A program made the translations under genes and the position numbers. A DNA stretch of 64,000 nt from JACMQX01 sp040385105 (GTDB lineage Bacteria > Pseudomonadota > Gammaproteobacteria > Burkholderiales > Burkholderiaceae_C): contig JAZKHY010000047.1 of the NCBI GenBank assembly GCA_040385105.1, forward strand, positions 1-64,000, given 5' to 3'. This document shows positions 44,584 to 53,527 of the stretch, one piece after another. Each line of letters starts with the position of its first letter. Positions within the stretch are counted from its first letter, which is position 1. A model generated the notes under the pieces. It made no database searches. It was not told where the DNA came from and saw only the letters and a list, made by a program, of their open reading frames with translations.

Positions 44584-45329
44584 TGACCACTGATACCCAA
44601 AGCGAATCCGCCGCCAAAAAAGACACCCAGAAACTCCAGCGCGCCATTGTGGACGGCCTGGAAGACGTCAAAGCACAGGACGTCGTGGTGTTCAACACCG
44701 AGCATCTCTCGCCGCTGTTTGAGCGGGTCATCGTGGCATCAGGCACCTCCAACCGCCAGACCAAGGCACTTGCCGCCAGCGTTCGCGACGCCGTGCGCGA
44801 GGCGGGCTTTCCCAAGCCGCGCATAGAGGGCGAGGACAACGGCGAGTGGATCATCGTGGACTGCGGCGCCGCCGTGGCGCACATCATGCAGCCGGCCATC
44901 CGCCAGTACTACCACCTGGAAGAGATCTGGGGCGACAAGCCGGTGCGGCTGAAGTTTGGCGCCAGCAAGCCGGCCCAGGCCGAGGCCGAGAAGCCCGCCA
45001 AGGTGCAGAGCAGGAACTCGAAGAAGAAGGCTGTGGACGACGGCCCGTCGCTGCGCCGCAGCAGCGCCGCCAAGACGGCAGTGAAGGCTGCCGAGCAGGT
45101 GGCCCGCGAAGAAAAGGCAGCCACGGCACGCAAGCCGTCGGCCCGTGGCGCGGCATCGCGCGCGGCCAATGCGACCCGAGGCAAGGCGCCTGCGAAAGCG
45201 CCCTCGAAAGCTCCAGCGCAGAAGACGCCGGGCAAGATGCTCGTGGTCAACGCGCCGGCAAAGAAGCCGGCTGCCAAAAAGGCTGCCGCCAAAGCTCCCG
45301 TCAGGAAACCCGCCTCCCGCAAGGCATGA
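44583..45329 (+). CDS. rsfS: Ribosomal silencing factor RsfS with long Ala/Lys-rich tail
   Basis: 248 residues from ATG 44583. Residues 12-125 are the RsfS (DUF143) domain: AIVDGLEDVKAQDVVVFNTE, FERVIVASGTSNRQTKALAA, DNGEWIIVDCGAAVAHIMQP and RQYYHLEEIWGDKPV. It binds ribosomal protein uL14 and blocks subunit joining in starvation. E. coli RsfS is 105 residues. Here about 120 extra residues form a basic Ala/Lys/Pro tail (KAPAKAPSKAPAQKTPGKML, AKKPAAKKAAAKAPVRKPAS) like histone-H1 tails. It overlaps rlmH by 4 bp. Confidence 0.94.
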   Translation: MTTDTQSESAAKKDTQKLQRAIVDGLEDVKAQDVVVFNTEHLSPLFERVIVASGTSNRQTKALAASVRDAVREAGFPKPRIEGEDNGEWIIVDCGAAVAHIMQPAIRQYYHLEEIWGDKPVRLKFGASKPAQAEAEKPAKVQSRNSKKKAVDDGPSLRRSSAAKTAVKAAEQVAREEKAATARKPSARGAASRAANATRGKAPAKAPSKAPAQKTPGKMLVVNAPAKKPAAKKAAAKAPVRKPASRKA

Positions 45330-45793
45330 GGCTGATCCTGGTCGCCGTCGGCCAGCGGGTGCCCGACTGGGCGCAGGTGGCCTACGACGACTATGCCAAG
45401 CGCTTCCCGCCGGAGCTCAAGGTGGAGCTCAAGGCGGTGAAGACCGAGCCGCGTGGCTCCAAGACCCTCGAAACCCTGTATGCCGCCGAGCGCGAACGCA
45501 TAGAGGCGGCCATTCCGAAAGGCTGCCGCATCGTCGCGCTGGATGAGCGCGGCACGGCACTCACCACCGTTGCACTGGCCGGCAAGCTCAAGGCCTGGCA
45601 GCTTGAAAGCGACGATGTGGCGCTGGTTATCGGCGGGCCCGATGGCCTGGACCCTGCATTCAAGAAGGCGGCCCACGAGCGCATCCGCCTGTCAGACCTC
45701 ACCTTGCCGCATGCCATGGTGCGGGTGTTGCTGATCGAGCAGTTATACCGGGCCTGGTCGATCAATGCCAACCATCCATATCACCGTGAATGA
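45326..45793 (+). CDS. rlmH: 23S rRNA (pseudouridine1915-N3)-methyltransferase
   Basis: 155 residues, identical in length to E. coli RlmH. A SPOUT methyltransferase: MRLILVAVGQRVPDWAQVAY, LDERGTALTTVALAGKLKAW, the knot LVIGGPDGLDPAFKKAAHER, and RLSDLTLPHAMVRVLLIEQL, then YRAWSINANHPYHRE at the C-terminus. It methylates pseudouridine 1915 in helix 69 of 70S ribosomes. It starts within the rsfS stop (ATGA) and overlaps maf by 29 bp. Confidence 0.97.
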   Translation: MRLILVAVGQRVPDWAQVAYDDYAKRFPPELKVELKAVKTEPRGSKTLETLYAAERERIEAAIPKGCRIVALDERGTALTTVALAGKLKAWQLESDDVALVIGGPDGLDPAFKKAAHERIRLSDLTLPHAMVRVLLIEQLYRAWSINANHPYHRE

Positions 45794-46403
45794 CTTCATT
45801 TACCTCGCCTCGCAGAGCCCGCGCCGCCGCCAACTTCTGGAGCAACTGGGTGTCCGGCATGAACTGCTGCTGCCCGACGCCGCTGAAGACGCCGAATCAC
45901 TCGAAGCCGCGCTGCCCGGCGAGGCGCCTGCCGCTTACGTCAGGCGTGTGACCGGCCTGAAGCTCGACGCGGCGCTTGCACGGATGAAGCGGCGTGGCCT
46001 GCCGGCGGCCGCAGTGCTGTGCTCCGACACCACCGTGGCCATGGGCCGCACCATCTACGGCAAGCCAGAAGACGTCGCCGATGCGGCCCGCATGCTGGGC
46101 GAGCTGTCGGGCACCACACACCGCGTGCTCACGGCCGTGGCCGTCCAGAAGGGCCGCAAGCGCCTGCAGGCGCTGAGCGAATCGCGGGTGACCATTGCCG
46201 CCATGACGCCCGGCGAGATCAAGGCCTACGTCGCCTCCGGCGAGCCCATGGGCAAGGCCGGCGCCTATGCGGTGCAGGGCGCCGCGGCGGCTTTCATTTC
46301 ACACATGAGCGGCTCCTACTCTGGCATCATGGGGCTCCCGATGTTTGAGACAGCGCAATTGCTCAAGGCCCTTGGCCTGATGAAAACCAGCCCCCGGGGC
46401 TGA
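45765..46403 (+). CDS. maf: Maf family nucleoside triphosphate pyrophosphatase
   Basis: 212 residues from ATG 45765 (GTG 45786 is an alternative that would remove most of the overlap with rlmH). Maf motifs: FIYLASQSPRRRQLLEQLGV (nucleotide loop), CSDTTVAMGRTIYGKPEDVA with the catalytic Asp region, SGTTHRVLTAVAV, SGEPMGKAGAYAVQGAAAAF and GSYSGIMGLPMFETAQLL. It hydrolyses dTTP, UTP or modified nucleotides. The string rsfS-rlmH-maf-rng is conserved in many beta- and gammaproteobacteria. Confidence 0.94.
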   Translation: MPTIHITVNDFIYLASQSPRRRQLLEQLGVRHELLLPDAAEDAESLEAALPGEAPAAYVRRVTGLKLDAALARMKRRGLPAAAVLCSDTTVAMGRTIYGKPEDVADAARMLGELSGTTHRVLTAVAVQKGRKRLQALSESRVTIAAMTPGEIKAYVASGEPMGKAGAYAVQGAAAAFISHMSGSYSGIMGLPMFETAQLLKALGLMKTSPRG

Positions 46404-46418
46404 TCAACATATAACACC

Positions 46419-47891
46419 ATGCAAGACATCCTGATCAACTGGTCGCCCCAGGAAACCCGCGTCGCCGTGGTGGAGCACGGGGCCGTGCAGGAGCTGCATG
46501 TGGAGCGCACGCTGGAACGCGGCCTGGTCAGCAATGTGTACCTGGGCAAGGTCGCGAGGGTGCTGCCGGGCATGCAGTCGGCCTTCATCGACATCGGCCT
46601 TGAGCGTGCGGCGTTTTTGCATGTGGCCGACGTCTGGCACCGCCAGCCGGACGGCGAGGCACCGGGCATGGTGCGCAACTCTCTGCCGCAAGTGCCAATC
46701 GAGCGCCAGGTGTTCGAAGGCCAGTCACTGATGGTGCAGGTCATCAAGGACCCGATCGGCACCAAGGGCGCGCGCCTGTCCACCCAGATCAGCATCGCCG
46801 GCCGGCTGCTCGTCTTCCTGCCGCAGGACGACCATGTGGGCGTGTCCCAGAAAATCCCGCCGGGCCAGCGCGACGAGCTGCGCGCGCGGCTGCAGACGCT
46901 CGTCGGTTCGCAGGGCGGCGGCTTCATCCTGCGCACCAACGGCGAGGACTCGACGGATGCCGAGCTGGCCGAAGACATTGCCTACCTGCGCAAGACATGG
47001 GCGCGCATCAAGGAGGCATCCGTCAAGCTGCCGCCAGCCTCCATCCTGCACCAGGACCTGAGCCTGCTGCAGCGCGTGCTGCGCGACCTGGTGGGCGAGG
47101 AGACGCAGACCATCCGCCTGGACTCGCGCGAGCAGTTCGACAAGCTGCTGGCCTTTGGCAAGGAGTTCATGCCGGCTGCCGCGCCCAAGCTGCAGCTGTA
47201 CAAGGGCGAGCGGCCGATCTTTGACCTGTTTTCGATTGACGAGGAAATTGCCCGCGCCCTGGGCAAGCGGGTGGACCTGAAGTCCGGTGGCTACCTCATC
47301 GTGGACCAGACCGAGGCGCTGACCACGGTGGATGTGAACACCGGCGGGTATGTGGGTGCGCGCAATTTCGACGACACCATCTTCAAGACCAACCTGGAGG
47401 CCGCGCAGGCCATCGCGCGGCAGCTGCGGCTGCGCAACCTGGGCGGCATCATCATTGCCGACTTCATCGACATGGCGCGCGAGGACCACCGCGAGGCAGT
47501 GCTGGCGGAGTTCCGCAAGCAGCTGGCGCGGGACAGGGTCAAGACCATGTCGGGCGGCTTCTCGCAGCTGGGCCTGGTCGAGATGACGCGCAAGCGCACC
47601 CGCGAGTCGCTCGCCCACATGCTGTGCCAGCCCTGCGAGGCCTGCAAGGGTTCAGGCCAGGTCAAGACGGCGCGCAGCGTGGCCTACGACATCTTGCGCG
47701 AGATCCTGCGCGAGGCCCGGCAGTTCAATCCGCGCGAGTTCCGCGTGGTGGCCGCGCCGCAGGTGGTCGAGCTGTTCCTGGACGAGGAGAGCCAGCACCT
47801 GGCGGGCCTGTCGGACTTCATCGGCAAGCCGATCTCGCTGCAGAGCGAGGGCGCCATGGGGCAGGAGCAGTACGACATCGTCCTGCTGTAG
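46419..47891 (+). CDS. rng: Ribonuclease G
   Basis: 490 residues (E. coli 489). An S1-like domain at 38-125 (SNVYLGKVARVLPGMQSAFI), a 5'-sensor and RNase-H-like region, and the catalytic DNase-I-like part with TEALTTVDVNTGGYVGARNF and GGIIIADFIDMAREDHREAV, which carry the two metal-binding Asp. The zinc-link CQPCEACKGSG follows. It endonucleolytically processes 16S rRNA 5' ends and degrades some mRNAs. It lacks the long RNase E scaffold. It begins 15 bp after maf. Confidence 0.96.
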   Translation: MQDILINWSPQETRVAVVEHGAVQELHVERTLERGLVSNVYLGKVARVLPGMQSAFIDIGLERAAFLHVADVWHRQPDGEAPGMVRNSLPQVPIERQVFEGQSLMVQVIKDPIGTKGARLSTQISIAGRLLVFLPQDDHVGVSQKIPPGQRDELRARLQTLVGSQGGGFILRTNGEDSTDAELAEDIAYLRKTWARIKEASVKLPPASILHQDLSLLQRVLRDLVGEETQTIRLDSREQFDKLLAFGKEFMPAAAPKLQLYKGERPIFDLFSIDEEIARALGKRVDLKSGGYLIVDQTEALTTVDVNTGGYVGARNFDDTIFKTNLEAAQAIARQLRLRNLGGIIIADFIDMAREDHREAVLAEFRKQLARDRVKTMSGGFSQLGLVEMTRKRTRESLAHMLCQPCEACKGSGQVKTARSVAYDILREILREARQFNPREFRVVAAPQVVELFLDEESQHLAGLSDFIGKPISLQSEGAMGQEQYDIVLL

Positions 47892-47901
47892 GCTCGGCGC
47901 C

Positions 47902-49005
47902 ATGGACTTGCCCATCCGGCGGCTGCTGGTTTTCACACGCGATACCGACTTCTATTCCGAGCAGATGCTGCGCGAGATGCAGCGGCGCGGGATGGAGGTG
48001 GCGGTGGTGGTCGAGCCGCAAAGGCAGGCAGCCGTGCGGGAACGCGCGCCTGAGCTGGCTTTGCTCGACGGGCCGGCATTGCGCCACCGATTCGACAGTA
48101 CAGCCGTGCGCGGCTACGCGGCCATCATCGACAGCTTCAGGCCGGACATCTGCCTGTGCTTCACCAGCAGGGCGTTCGGCCTGGCGGTGCTGGCGCGGCG
48201 CAAGTCGGCCCTGAAGCCGCCGCTCATTGGCACGCGCGGCGCCATGGGCGGCATCAGCGCTTTCAACCCGCTGGACTGGCTGACTTACCTCAACCCCCGT
48301 GTGGAGGCCATTGTGGGCTTCTCGCGCGCCATCGAGCAGCGGCTGCGTGGTGAGGCCACGCGCCTGTGGCCCGGCCATCCGGGGAGGTTCGTCACGGTGC
48401 ACCAGGCTTATGACGTCCTGCCTTCGCTCATTCCGCAGCGACCCGGCCGGCCGGCAGCCGGAACGGTGCGCCTGCTGTGCGTCGCCAATGACAGGCCGAT
48501 CAAGGGTGTGGACCTGCTGCTCGATGCGCTGGACCAGCATGCGGCGCGAAACGACTGGCATCTGGACGTTGCCGGGAGGATGGGCCCGGCCATCCAAGCG
48601 CGGGTCGAGCGGTCAGCGCGCCTCAAAGCCAGGGTGACGCTGCATGGATTCCGCCATGACGTCCGGCAGCTCTACCAACAGGCCGACCTCTACATCCAGC
48701 CCACGCGCAGCCCAGGCGAGGGCATCGGCAACGCCATTGCCGAGGCCATGGCCGCAGGGCTGCCCTGCGTCGTGACACGGGCGGGCGGAGCGGTGGAACT
48801 GGTGGCGCAGGACGAGAACGGCTGGGCCGTCACACCCGACGACCCGGCCGCCCTGGGCGAGGCACTCGACGCCCTGATGGCGCAGCCGGAGCTGATGGAT
48901 GCGATGGGGCAGCGTGCCGCGGCACGACTGGCGCAGCATTTCAGCCTGGCGCAGGAAGTCAGCCGGTACCTGGCGCTGTTTGCACAGCTGCGCAAGGCCG
49001 GCTGA
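47902..49005 (+). CDS. Glycosyltransferase family 4 (GT-B) protein
   Basis: 367 residues. The N-terminal domain (RRLLVFTRDTDFYSEQMLRE) and the C-terminal GT1/GT4-type domain (VRLLCVANDRPIKGVDLLLD, VTLHGFRHDVRQLYQQADLY, IQPTRSPGEGIGNAIAEAMA, AGLPCVVTRAGGAVELV) give the E-x7-E nucleotide-sugar site. It probably adds a sugar to LPS core or another surface glycan, since msbA and a WaaE-like transferase are next. It starts 10 bp after rng and may be co-transcribed. Confidence 0.88.
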   Translation: MDLPIRRLLVFTRDTDFYSEQMLREMQRRGMEVAVVVEPQRQAAVRERAPELALLDGPALRHRFDSTAVRGYAAIIDSFRPDICLCFTSRAFGLAVLARRKSALKPPLIGTRGAMGGISAFNPLDWLTYLNPRVEAIVGFSRAIEQRLRGEATRLWPGHPGRFVTVHQAYDVLPSLIPQRPGRPAAGTVRLLCVANDRPIKGVDLLLDALDQHAARNDWHLDVAGRMGPAIQARVERSARLKARVTLHGFRHDVRQLYQQADLYIQPTRSPGEGIGNAIAEAMAAGLPCVVTRAGGAVELVAQDENGWAVTPDDPAALGEALDALMAQPELMDAMGQRAAARLAQHFSLAQEVSRYLALFAQLRKAG

Positions 49006-49032
49006 ACGCAGCCTGCCGCTGCCGCCCGGAGA

Positions 49033-50811
49033 TCATCCGGCCGGTACGGCGGCGGGTACTGCCATCTGGGCCTGCAGCCGCGCATAGGCCGCTCCGGCCC
49101 GCAGCAGTTCCGCATGGGTGCCCTGCTCGGTGATGCGGCCGCGCTCCAGCACCACGATGCGGTCGGCATGCTCGATGGTGGACAGGCGGTGGGCGATGAC
49201 CAGTGTGGTGCGGCCGGCCATCAGCCGGCGCAGCGCCTCCTGCACCAGGCGCTCGGACTCGTTGTCCAGCGCCGAGGTGGCTTCGTCGAGGATCAGGATG
49301 GGCGCATCCTTGTAGAGTGCCCGGGCAATTGCCAGGCGCTGGCGCTGGCCGCCCGACAGCTGCGCCGCGTTATGGCCGACCAGGGTGTCGATGCCCTGGG
49401 GCAGCCCGTTGACATGGGCGTCCAGGTTGGCCGCCTGCAGGCAGCGCATCACCTTGTCGCGGTCGGGCGTGTCGCCAAGTGCCACATTGACTGCCAAGGT
49501 GTCGTTGAACATGGTGACGTCCTGGCTGACCATCGCAAACTGGCGGCGCAACGACGCGAGGTCCCATCCGGCAATGTCATGGCCGTCAAGTTCGATCCGG
49601 CCGCCGCCGGGCAGCACGAACCGCGGCAGCAGGTTGGCCATGGTCGTCTTGCCCGAGCCGGAAGGGCCCACCAGCGCCACGACCTCGCCAGGCGCGACAT
49701 CCAGCGTGACGCCATCCAGCGCGGGCGCGGTGTCGGCATCACCGCCATAGCGGACCATGACGTTGTGGAAGTGGATGCGCCCGGCCGCGCGCTCCTCCCG
49801 GTAGCTGCCACCGGCCTCACTGGGCGTCTGGTCCATCAGGTCCAGCCCGCGCTGCAGGGCCGCCAGGCCGCGCGTGACCGGGCTGGCCATTTCAGACAGC
49901 CGCTTGATCGGCGCGATCAGCATCAGCATGGCGGTGACAAAGGCCACAAAGCTGCCCACCGTGATGCCGCTGGTGTTGCTCTGCCACAGCGCCACCATGA
50001 TCACGCCCGAGAGCGCCGATGCCGCAAGCATTTGCGTCAGCGGCGTCATGGCCGCCGATGCAGCGGTGGATTTCATGGCCAGGCGCCGCATCGACTCGCT
50101 GAGCACGTGGAAGCGCCCGGCCTGCGCCTGCTGTGCCCCGTGCAGCCGCACCATGCGGTGGGCCAGCACGTTTTCTTCCACCACATAGGCCAGGCCGTCG
50201 GTGGCGGACTGGCTGGCGCGGGTGATGCGGTACAGCCGCCGCGACAGCACCCGCATGACCAGCGCAACCAGCGGGAACAGCACCACCACAAAGATCGTGA
50301 GCTGCCAGTTCAGGTAGAGCAGGTAGCACAGCAGCGCGACCAGGGCCAGGCTGTCCTTGGCAAAGTCGAGCGCGGCATTGATCAGCAGGGTCGAACCGGT
50401 CTGCACTTCATACACCACGGTGTTGGACAGCGCACTGGCCGACTGGCGCGAGAAAAGCGCCATGTCGGCATCCAGCAGCCGGTTGAACAGCGCCCGGCGC
50501 AGCGCGAGCATGCCGCTGTTGGCCACCTTGGCCAGCGCCATCTGCGCCAGGAAGCCGGTGATGCCGCGCATGCCGAACAAGCCCAGCAGCGCCACCGGCA
50601 CGGTCCACAGCGGGAGCCCGCCGGCCGAGAAGCCGCGGTCCAGCAGCGGCTTGAGCAGCGCGGGAATCAGCGGCTCGGTGACGGCGCCGAAGACCGTGGC
50701 CACAACGGCCAGCGCCCAGGCGCCGCGCGCATTGCCGAAATACGGACGCAGGCGCAGGATGCCCTCAAGCGGCTTTTGCTGCGGGGAAGGCGTGCCGTTG
50801 TCGTGGGTCAT
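49033..50811 (-). CDS. msbA: Lipid A export permease/ATP-binding protein MsbA-type
   Basis: 592 residues from ATG 50811. An ATG at 50829 would add six residues but leave only nine bases to the divergent start codon. Six transmembrane helices occupy residues 25-320 (AWALAVVATVFGAVTEPLIP, LLCYLLYLNWQLTIFVVVLF). The ATPase domain has Walker A VALVGPSGSGKTTMANLLPR, signature AAQLSGGQRQRLAIARALYK and Walker B ILILDEATSALDNESERLVQ. It flips lipid A-core across the inner membrane. Its position between two glycosyltransferases supports a lipopolysaccharide role over generic drug export. Confidence 0.88.
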   Translation of the reverse strand: MTHDNGTPSPQQKPLEGILRLRPYFGNARGAWALAVVATVFGAVTEPLIPALLKPLLDRGFSAGGLPLWTVPVALLGLFGMRGITGFLAQMALAKVANSGMLALRRALFNRLLDADMALFSRQSASALSNTVVYEVQTGSTLLINAALDFAKDSLALVALLCYLLYLNWQLTIFVVVLFPLVALVMRVLSRRLYRITRASQSATDGLAYVVEENVLAHRMVRLHGAQQAQAGRFHVLSESMRRLAMKSTAASAAMTPLTQMLAASALSGVIMVALWQSNTSGITVGSFVAFVTAMLMLIAPIKRLSEMASPVTRGLAALQRGLDLMDQTPSEAGGSYREERAAGRIHFHNVMVRYGGDADTAPALDGVTLDVAPGEVVALVGPSGSGKTTMANLLPRFVLPGGGRIELDGHDIAGWDLASLRRQFAMVSQDVTMFNDTLAVNVALGDTPDRDKVMRCLQAANLDAHVNGLPQGIDTLVGHNAAQLSGGQRQRLAIARALYKDAPILILDEATSALDNESERLVQEALRRLMAGRTTLVIAHRLSTIEHADRIVVLERGRITEQGTHAELLRAGAAYARLQAQMAVPAAVPAG

Positions 50812-50838
50812 GCGGGGGACGGTGGGCATAATTGGCTC

Positions 50839-51660
50839 ATGGCCCAGCGATTATCAGACCAACCGGAAGCAGCCCTTTCAAGCCGGGGCCGGTTGAGCGC
50901 GATCCTGATCACGCACAACGAGCAGGCCAACATCGCCGCCTGCCTGGCCGGCTTGGCCTTCGCCGATGAAATCATCGTGGTGGACAACGGCAGCACCGAC
51001 GGCACGGTGCAGATGGCACGCGACGCCGGCGCGATCGTGGTGCAGGTGCCGGACTGGCCGGGCTTCGGCCCGCAGAAAAACCGCGCGCTGGACCGGGCCA
51101 CGGGCGACTGGGTCCTGTCCATTGATGCCGACGAGCGGGTGACGCCGGAACTGGCGCGGGAAATCCGCGCGGTGGTGGATAGCGGCGGCGCGCAGGATAC
51201 GTGGGAGGTGTCGCGGCTCACCGAGTTCTGCGGGCAGTGGATCCACCACTGCGGCTGGTCGCCGGACCATGTGCTGCGGCTGTTCCGGCGCGGCGCGGCG
51301 CGCTTCAGCGACGACCTGGTGCATGAGCGGCTCGTGCCTGTGACCCAGGCCGCGCCGGGCCGGCTGGTCCAGCGCCTGCTGCACCACAGCTACCCGACCC
51401 CCGCGCATTACTGGCGCAAGCTGCAGCAGTACAGCCAGGCCTGGGCCGAGCAGCGCCATGCGCAGGGACGAAAGACCTCCATGTTACGGGCGGCACTTGC
51501 AGGCGTGGTAGCCTTTGTGCGAAGCTACTTTTTCCGCCTGGGGTTTCTCGACGGTGCCATGGGTTTTGCCGTGTGCACGATGCAGGCGCAAGCCGCTTTC
51601 GGGAAATACTTTGCCCTGTACTGTTTGAACCGACAAGATGAACCTAAAAAACTTTCCTGA
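50839..51660 (+). CDS. Glycosyltransferase family 2, WaaE/KdtX-like LPS core enzyme
   Basis: 273 residues from ATG 50839. GT-A motifs: RLSAILITHNEQANIAACLA, DEIIVVDNGSTDGTVQMARD, the DxD-like WVLSIDADERVTPELAREI, SRLTEFCGQWIHHCGWSPDH and HERLVPVTQAAPG. The C-terminal stretch (VAFVRSYFFRLGFLDGAMGF) is membrane-associated. This matches the WaaE/KdtX group, which adds a heptose- or glucose-type residue to the inner core. It overlaps tolB by 23 bp. Confidence 0.88.
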   Translation: MAQRLSDQPEAALSSRGRLSAILITHNEQANIAACLAGLAFADEIIVVDNGSTDGTVQMARDAGAIVVQVPDWPGFGPQKNRALDRATGDWVLSIDADERVTPELAREIRAVVDSGGAQDTWEVSRLTEFCGQWIHHCGWSPDHVLRLFRRGAARFSDDLVHERLVPVTQAAPGRLVQRLLHHSYPTPAHYWRKLQQYSQAWAEQRHAQGRKTSMLRAALAGVVAFVRSYFFRLGFLDGAMGFAVCTMQAQAAFGKYFALYCLNRQDEPKKLS

Positions 51661-52957
51661 GCACTTGGCCGGCTTTTCCGCCCCCGGCCTGTCCCGCCGC
51701 CTGCTGATGGCGGGCCTGGCCGGCGCGCCATTCGCGCCCGCACTGGCGCAGTTCCGTGTGGAGGTGACGGGCGTCGGCCTGACGCAGCTGCCCATTGCCG
51801 TCGCGCCGTTTCGCGGCGACGCGCAGTCACCCCAGAAAATCGCCGCCATCGTCCAGGCCGACCTGGAGCGCAGCGGCCAGTTCCGCGCGGTGGACGCCTC
51901 CGGCGCACAACTGGACGAAACCACCCGGCCAGACGTGGCGCTGTGGCGCCAGCGCGCGGCCGATTCGCTGGTGACCGGCAGCGTCACCCGCCTGGCCGAC
52001 GGCCGCTTCGACGTGCGCTTCCGCCTCTGGGACGTGGTGCGCGGGCAGGACCTGGGCGGCCAGAGCTACCCCGTCACCCAGGGCGACCTGCGGCTGGCGG
52101 CCCACCGCATTGCCGATTTCATCTACGAGAAACTCACCGGCGACAAGGGCGTGTTTTCGACCCGCATCGCCTACGTCACCAAGGCGTCCAACCGCTTCAA
52201 CCTGTGGGTGGCCGACGCCGATGGCGAGAACGCCCAGTCGGCCCTGGCAAGCCCCGAGCCCATCATCTCGCCGTCATGGGCGCCCAATGGCAACCAGCTG
52301 GCCTATGTGTCGTTCGAGTCGCGCAAGCCGGTGGTATACGTGCACAACGTCTCCAGCGGCCAGCGCCGGCTGCTGGCCAACTTCCGCGGCTCCAACAGCG
52401 CGCCGGCCTGGGCGCCCGACGGCCGCACCCTGGCTGTGACGCTCACCCGTGACGGTGGCTCGCAGCTCTACACCATTGATGCCAATGGCGGCGAGCCGCG
52501 GCGCCTTACCCAGTCCAGCAGCATCGACACCGAGCCCTGCTACTCGCCCGACGGGCGCGTCATCTATTTTGTGAGCGACCGGGGCGGCGCACCCCAGATC
52601 TACCGCATGCCGTCTGTAGGCGGAAATCCCGAACGCGTGACCTTTACCGGGGGTTACAACATTTCACCATCCATCAGTCCTGACGGGCGCTGGCTGGCCT
52701 ACATTTCGCGCATCAGCGGTGCTTTCAAGCTGCAGGTGATGGAACTTGCGTCGTCAACCGTGACCTCAATCACCGAGACCACGGCGGACGAGAACCCGAG
52801 TTTCGCGCCCAACAGCAAGTTGATCGTCTATGCCACGCAGCAGCAGGGCCGCGAGGCGCTGATGACCACAACGCTGGACGGCAAGATCAAGGCGCGCCTG
52901 GCAGGCCAGGGCGGTGACATACGTGAGCCGGACTGGGGTCCGTTTCAGAAGCAGTAA
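51638..52957 (+). CDS. tolB: Tol-Pal system periplasmic protein TolB
   Basis: 439 residues. The leader PGLSRRLLMAGLAGAPFAPA looks Tat-like (SRRLLM). The N-terminal domain (VGLTQLPIAVAPFRGDAQSP) is followed by a six-bladed propeller with repeated 'SWAPNGNQLAYVSFESRKPV', 'WAPDGRTLAVTLTRDGGSQL', 'SPDGRVIYFVSDRGGAPQIY' and 'SPDGRWLAYISRISGAFKL' blades. TolB links Pal to the inner-membrane TolA. Here tolQRA are not adjacent; the operon is tolB-pal-cpoB only. Confidence 0.96.
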   Translation: MNLKNFPEHLAGFSAPGLSRRLLMAGLAGAPFAPALAQFRVEVTGVGLTQLPIAVAPFRGDAQSPQKIAAIVQADLERSGQFRAVDASGAQLDETTRPDVALWRQRAADSLVTGSVTRLADGRFDVRFRLWDVVRGQDLGGQSYPVTQGDLRLAAHRIADFIYEKLTGDKGVFSTRIAYVTKASNRFNLWVADADGENAQSALASPEPIISPSWAPNGNQLAYVSFESRKPVVYVHNVSSGQRRLLANFRGSNSAPAWAPDGRTLAVTLTRDGGSQLYTIDANGGEPRRLTQSSSIDTEPCYSPDGRVIYFVSDRGGAPQIYRMPSVGGNPERVTFTGGYNISPSISPDGRWLAYISRISGAFKLQVMELASSTVTSITETTADENPSFAPNSKLIVYATQQQGREALMTTTLDGKIKARLAGQGGDIREPDWGPFQKQ

Positions 52958-52975
52958 CGTTTTCAGGAGCTTTCG

Positions 52976-53527
52976 ATGAAAAAGATTCTTTTGGCCCTTG
53001 CGGCAGCAGCATTGATGGCCGGCTGCAGTTCCGGCGTGAAGCTTGACGAAGTACCGGTGAACGACGTGAAGCCGGTCGCGGTGGCGCCCGACGCAGTCCC
53101 TGCCACGCCGCCCGGCGGCAACACCGCGGGCGCCGGCCAGACCCGCGTCGAGCCCGTCAACCTCACCGACACCGGCGGCTCCATGGCAGGCCCGAACGGC
53201 GTCGGCCGCGTCGTCTACTTTGACTACGACAGCTTTGTCATCAAGCCGGAGGCGCAGGCTCTGATCGAGTCGCATGCGCGCTTCATCAAGGGCGCCAACA
53301 ACCGCAAGGTCGTCATCGAGGGCCATACCGATGAGCGTGGCGGCCGCGAATACAACCTGGCGCTGGGCCAGAAGCGTTCCGAGGCCGTGCGCCGTGCACT
53401 GGGCCTGCTGGGCGTGGGCGACAGCCAGATTGAAGCCGTGAGCTTCGGCAAGGAAAAACCCGCCGAAGGCGGCATGAGTGAAGAAGCCTTCGCCCGCAAC
53501 CGCCGCGCCGAGATCGCTTACCGATGA
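52976..53527 (+). CDS. pal: Peptidoglycan-associated lipoprotein Pal
   Basis: 183 residues. The lipobox LLALAAAALMAGCSSG gives acylated Cys17. A Pro/Ala/Val-rich linker runs to about residue 75, and an OmpA-like domain follows: VVYFDYDSFVIKPEAQALIE, HARFIKGANNRKVVIEGHTD (with the Asp that binds diaminopimelate), ERGGREYNLALGQKRSEAVR and AFARNRRAEIAYR. Pal anchors the outer membrane to peptidoglycan. It has a CAGGAG ribosome site and overlaps cpoB by 4 bp. Confidence 0.97.
   Translation: MKKILLALAAAALMAGCSSGVKLDEVPVNDVKPVAVAPDAVPATPPGGNTAGAGQTRVEPVNLTDTGGSMAGPNGVGRVVYFDYDSFVIKPEAQALIESHARFIKGANNRKVVIEGHTDERGGREYNLALGQKRSEAVRRALGLLGVGDSQIEAVSFGKEKPAEGGMSEEAFARNRRAEIAYR

Noticed and set aside
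49114..51660. 848-codon open frame on the plus strand running antisense through msbA into the glycosyltransferase
   Set aside because: It is the shadow of msbA in a GC-rich genome (His/Gln/Arg-rich, no motifs) joined in frame to the real GT2 gene, which starts at 50839.
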